A stretch of 64,000 nt of DNA from Pogona vitticeps (lineage: Eukaryota; Chordata; Lepidosauria; Squamata; Agamidae), in the NCBI RefSeq assembly GCF_051106095.1, contig NC_135783.1, forward strand, positions 190,389,447 through 190,453,446, in the 5' to 3' direction. How positions within the stretch are numbered: the stretch's first letter is position 1; each line of letters opens with the position of its first letter. Under the pieces are notes generated by a model that did no database searches, was not told where the DNA came from, and saw only the letters and a program-made list of their open reading frames with translations. Both the position numbers and the translations under genes were made by a program. Below are positions 50,150 through 64,000 of the stretch, piece by piece.

Positions 50150-52645
50150 GTGGGTTGCCGAGTAAGATGGTCACCTAAACTGGCACAAAATTTAAAACAA
50201 CTTTTAACTTCGAAAAATCTGATTGATGCCCTTAATCCAGTAGGAAGCCAGACAGTCCACTGGAATCCCATAGATAAATATGAAATTCTCCTACAACAAT
50301 TACAGCCACATCTCGTCCATTCATATAGCAGAAACCTTCAGAATTCATATAACCGATCCAAACCTTGGTTCAACCAAAGCTGTAAGGCAGCAAAACAATT
50401 AGTTAATCAGACATATCAGGAATACCTGAGAGCAGAAGACCATGTCAAAAAAGAGGCCCTCCTAAAACTACTGGTACATAAGAAAGAATACAAACAGCAG
50501 ATACATCACAGTAAAAGAGAACACACGAGAGAACTATGGAGGAAGGTGATTGAAGCAGCAAAAGCCAAAAATCCATCCCTTTTCTGGAAACTAATCTCAG
50601 GCAGACTATCAGAGCCCAAACACCCATTATCCTCTTGTATTCCACCAGATAAATGGGTATCCCACTTTACAAGTATGTATGAGGATGTCATTGTACCCCC
50701 TTCTCCAGTAATGCTTGGAAGCACTCCCAAATGGCCCCCGGTGACCCCAGGTGAAATAATAGCTCATATAGATCAGTTAAAAAATGGAAAAGCCCCAGGC
50801 CTTGATGGCATCCCACCAGAACTCCTAAAAGAAAACAAGACATGGTGGGGCTCCTTTCTAGCACCTCTCTTCACCCATATTAATGACACAGGCCAAATCC
50901 CAATATCATGGAAAACGGCCACAGTGGTCCCATTTTATAAGAAAGGGAAAAGGGAAGATCCAGCCAACTATAGGCCAATAAGTTTGCTGAATATTATAAG
51001 CAAACTATATGCAAGGCACCTCCTAGACAAACTCCTGGAGTGGCTTGAAGTAGAAAATATCATTGGGGCAGAACAAGCAGGCTTTCAGCCAGGGAGATCC
51101 ACAATAGAACAATGCCTAATTATACAGCATCTTATAGAGAAATACTCAGCCAAAGGAGTAACATCACTCTATGCCGCCTTTGTGGACTTTAAATCAGCAT
51201 TCGATTCTATATCGAGAACACAGCTCTGGGACAATCTATCAAACTCATCTATAGACAAAAGACTTCTATATCTAATCAGGGCCCTACATGAAGAAACATA
51301 CCTGAGAGTCAGGTGCAGCAAACAGGGACACCTCACGGAATCTGTGCAAACGCACAGAGGTGTTAGGCAAGGCTGCCTACTGGCACCAGCATTATTCATA
51401 TTTTACATAAACGACTTATCAAGCTGGCTTAACACTGCCGATCTCCATTCACCTAAACTTACAGATAGAACAGTGCCAGCCTTACTCTATGCTGATGATA
51501 CAGTAATTCTATCCAGAACCCCCATAGGGCTGAGGAGGGCACTTAAGAAGCTTGCCTCATACTGTGAATATAAATCATTAACGATTAACTATCAGAAGAC
51601 CAAGATAGTCGCCTTTGGACAGAGACCCAAGAGTAGGTCATGGCAAATAAATGGACACAGTATCGAGCAGGTGAACAGCTTCAAATATCTGGGGGTAGTA
51701 TTACAGGCCTCAGGATCTAGGCTTCAGCATAGTAAATTTGTGGCTGATCAGGGAGAAAGATCGGCAAATAGTATAGTAAAATTCCATCTCTCCCAAGGAG
51801 GGTCCTTCATACCAGCAGCCCTCAAATTGTATAGAGCAAAGGCATTAGCCCAGCTGCTGTACGGCTCATTCATGGGGCCACCCAGTTCTCACTTCGCACC
51901 ACAAGAAATAGTCCAATCCAAATTCTTAAGAACTATACTCCAGGTCCCAAGATGCGTGTCAAATGCAAGGATAAGGCTAGAAACAGGATGCCTTAAAGTA
52001 GAAGCCTGGATTAGAATTCAATCTATATATATGTGGCTAAAGGGACAGTCAAATCCAAAAGGCCTATTTTCCTTATTATTTAAAGATAACTATCAATCTA
52101 AGTGGGTTAAATCGGTCCAGGGCTACTTGGGGAAAATTGGCCTCTCACCTCAGGCGCTTATATCCTCTGGAATAGAGCAGGCAAAACAAATAGTTAAACA
52201 AAGAATAGAGGACAATGAATACCAAACAGACCTTTCTAGCATCCAAAATATGGCAGCAAGGACTTACATCAAAAATTGTATGGTACCGGCCAAATACTTA
52301 ACATCTTTGGAAATTAAAGGAATTAGAAGAGCCTTTACTCTGGCAAGGTGTTTGGCCCTCCCCTCTGCTGTACTAGAAGGGAAGTATAAAAATACCCCTT
52401 TTGCTGAAAGGTTATGCTCCTGCCACCTGAGGGAGATCGAGACCATACAGCACATGTTCTTCACCTGCCCATTGTATGAAGCAGTGCGAAAAGAGACTAT
52501 AACCCCCTTAATAGATAGATTGCCAGGACGTTCGGAGGGAAATAGGCTAGAGTTCCTTCTCTCAGATGTTGATGTCCAGATCACCTGTCGGGTTGCGAGG
52601 TTCTGTGTAGCAATTCTTCGATTGTGGAAGTTAAATACCAATTAG
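50150..52645 (+). CDS. LINE ORF2, reverse transcriptase part (about 830 codons)
   Basis: RT blocks in order: NGKAPGLDGIPPELLK, PANYRPISLLNIISKLYARH, GAEQAGFQPGRSTIEQCL, AAFVDFKSAFDSISR, THRGVRQGCLLAPALFIFYI, VPALLYADDTVILSR, NSFKYLGVVLQ. The C-terminus has a zinc-type motif CSCHLREIETIQHMFFTCPL. Open throughout. The GTG at 50150 is only the first in-frame start-like codon; the frame really begins at the shift just upstream. Confidence 0.9.
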   Translation: MGCRVRWSPKLAQNLKQLLTSKNLIDALNPVGSQTVHWNPIDKYEILLQQLQPHLVHSYSRNLQNSYNRSKPWFNQSCKAAKQLVNQTYQEYLRAEDHVKKEALLKLLVHKKEYKQQIHHSKREHTRELWRKVIEAAKAKNPSLFWKLISGRLSEPKHPLSSCIPPDKWVSHFTSMYEDVIVPPSPVMLGSTPKWPPVTPGEIIAHIDQLKNGKAPGLDGIPPELLKENKTWWGSFLAPLFTHINDTGQIPISWKTATVVPFYKKGKREDPANYRPISLLNIISKLYARHLLDKLLEWLEVENIIGAEQAGFQPGRSTIEQCLIIQHLIEKYSAKGVTSLYAAFVDFKSAFDSISRTQLWDNLSNSSIDKRLLYLIRALHEETYLRVRCSKQGHLTESVQTHRGVRQGCLLAPALFIFYINDLSSWLNTADLHSPKLTDRTVPALLYADDTVILSRTPIGLRRALKKLASYCEYKSLTINYQKTKIVAFGQRPKSRSWQINGHSIEQVNSFKYLGVVLQASGSRLQHSKFVADQGERSANSIVKFHLSQGGSFIPAALKLYRAKALAQLLYGSFMGPPSSHFAPQEIVQSKFLRTILQVPRCVSNARIRLETGCLKVEAWIRIQSIYMWLKGQSNPKGLFSLLFKDNYQSKWVKSVQGYLGKIGLSPQALISSGIEQAKQIVKQRIEDNEYQTDLSSIQNMAARTYIKNCMVPAKYLTSLEIKGIRRAFTLARCLALPSAVLEGKYKNTPFAERLCSCHLREIETIQHMFFTCPLYEAVRKETITPLIDRLPGRSEGNRLEFLLSDVDVQITCRVARFCVAILRLWKLNTN

Positions 52646-52924
52646 ATTGCCGTTCCCAGTTGTATGTATGCCAACATGTTCTAATGGAATATTGAAAGTT
52701 AGAAATTTTAAGGTTTTATAAGGTTTTATACATATGTGACTGGTCTAAGGACTGTAAATAAACTATTGATTGAACCAAAGACATAGGGCAGATTGGTTTT
52801 AAGGCTACAGGGGGAAAAGTGGTGCACACTCACTGAATGTGACTTCTGAACTGGGCCAAATGTTGATGAGTGCATGATAGGAAATTTCAGACCTATAATT
52901 TAATTGTAAACTTCTGTGTTTTGA

Positions 52925-63398
<10,474 letters not shown>

Positions 63399-64000
63399 GT
63401 GGGTCTCCAAGCATGATTCGTATCAATTCTAATCCTGTGCCGTCGTGTATATTCTGACTTCCCGGGTTTTCTAGGTAGAAAGTACACAGAAGTGGTTTGC
63501 CGTTCCCTTCTTCTGGGGCCATCCTGGGACTCTGCAGCTTTGCATGATGTTTCTTTCGGCAGTTCTTAACCAGTGGAGAATAACACCCACTTTATTATGG
63601 GAGCAAGTGACTAACAGTAGCTTCTTTGTGCTGTTCTCACCCACTTTCTGAAATGCTTTGGCTGTGCAGAGTATAAAGGGAGGATGCCAGGAGGGGTTTG
63701 CATACAAACCTGCCCACTAGCAGGCCTCAGTTCAGACGACCATGTGTGAAGATGTGGATTGTTTTTCCTGGTGACGGACTCTCTGTGGGGATGCGTGAGG
63801 GCTTTGACCGAGGTACCTTCCAGGGATCTTTCAGCCGTTGCACCTTTTCCTCCTGTGGAGCAAGCCCTGGGCAAGTGAATCTTCAGACAGTGTTGGCTGT
63901 GACGAGGAATGGTTGAGGTCGGCATAAAAGCAACCCCTCTGAGGAGCTCCTGAAGTGAAATCTTGCTCTGACAGGAAGAAAAAAAATCCTCACTGCTTTT
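63399..64000. other. STAT1 intron 8 (partial), nothing recognised
   Basis: No exon, repeat end or motif seen to the window edge. Confidence 0.4.

Larger units (their letters stand above)
46457..52772 (+). mobile_element. Full-length APE-type non-LTR retrotransposon (LINE) in STAT1 intron 1
   Basis: A 6.3 kb element flanked by identical 14-bp target duplications AACCAAAGACATAG (46443-46456, 52773-52786). 5' UTR 46457-47064; ORF1 47065-48852; ORF2 in two frames, 48856-50130 and 50150-52645; 3' UTR 52646-52772, ending AAATAAACTATTGATTGA without poly(A). ORF2 has an apurinic endonuclease, a reverse transcriptase with YADD, and a C-terminal Cys/His motif. I cannot fix the clade (I/Vingi-like is possible). 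One frameshift near 50100-50130 is the only clear lesion in ORF2, so the insertion is young. Confidence 0.92.

Overview
This is a stretch of a vertebrate nuclear genome, most probably a squamate reptile (lizard or snake). The support is a BovB (RTE-clade) LINE together with Sauria-type tRNA-SINEs that share its 3' end, plus other reptile-typical LINE remnants, young Ty3/Gypsy elements and many palindromic TA-flanked MITEs. I cannot name the species.

Two host genes are present, both on the + strand and in the same order as in mammals. The 3' part of STAT4 occupies 394-18265: 11 coding exons for 346 residues (DNA-binding domain, linker, SH2, transactivation tail). The 5' part of STAT1 follows: an inferred non-coding exon 1 ends near 43812, and seven coding exons (52934-63398) encode the N-terminal domain and the start of the coiled coil. 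All coding exons have AG/GT borders and join in phase. The tyrosine, serine and SH2 arginine that matter for STAT4 fall exactly at human positions 693, 721 and 598.

Layout: 1-18300 STAT4 exons, with introns holding MITEs, a restriction-endonuclease-type LINE remnant, a tandem pair of BovB copies and SINEs. 18300-43650 is intergenic, swollen by MITEs, SINEs, microsatellites and an 11.8 kb nest in which one Ty3/Gypsy fossil sits inside another of the same family (26661-38430). A CpG-rich block near 39.94-40.25 kb carries a perfect IRF site (GAAANNGAAA) and a perfect GAS (TTCNNNGAA) 34 bases apart. It is a good candidate for the STAT1 distal interferon-response element. 43650-43812 looks like the STAT1 core promoter and exon 1. 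STAT1 intron 1 holds a nearly intact 6.3 kb APE-type LINE (46457-52772) with identical 14-bp target-site duplications. The later introns hold further MITEs, SINEs and LINE scraps.

Functionally, STAT4 and STAT1 are cytokine-activated transcription factors (IL-12 and interferon signalling). STAT1 is itself interferon-inducible, which fits the IRF and GAS sites placed upstream of it. I saw no RNA genes, CRISPR arrays or bacterial-type systems.
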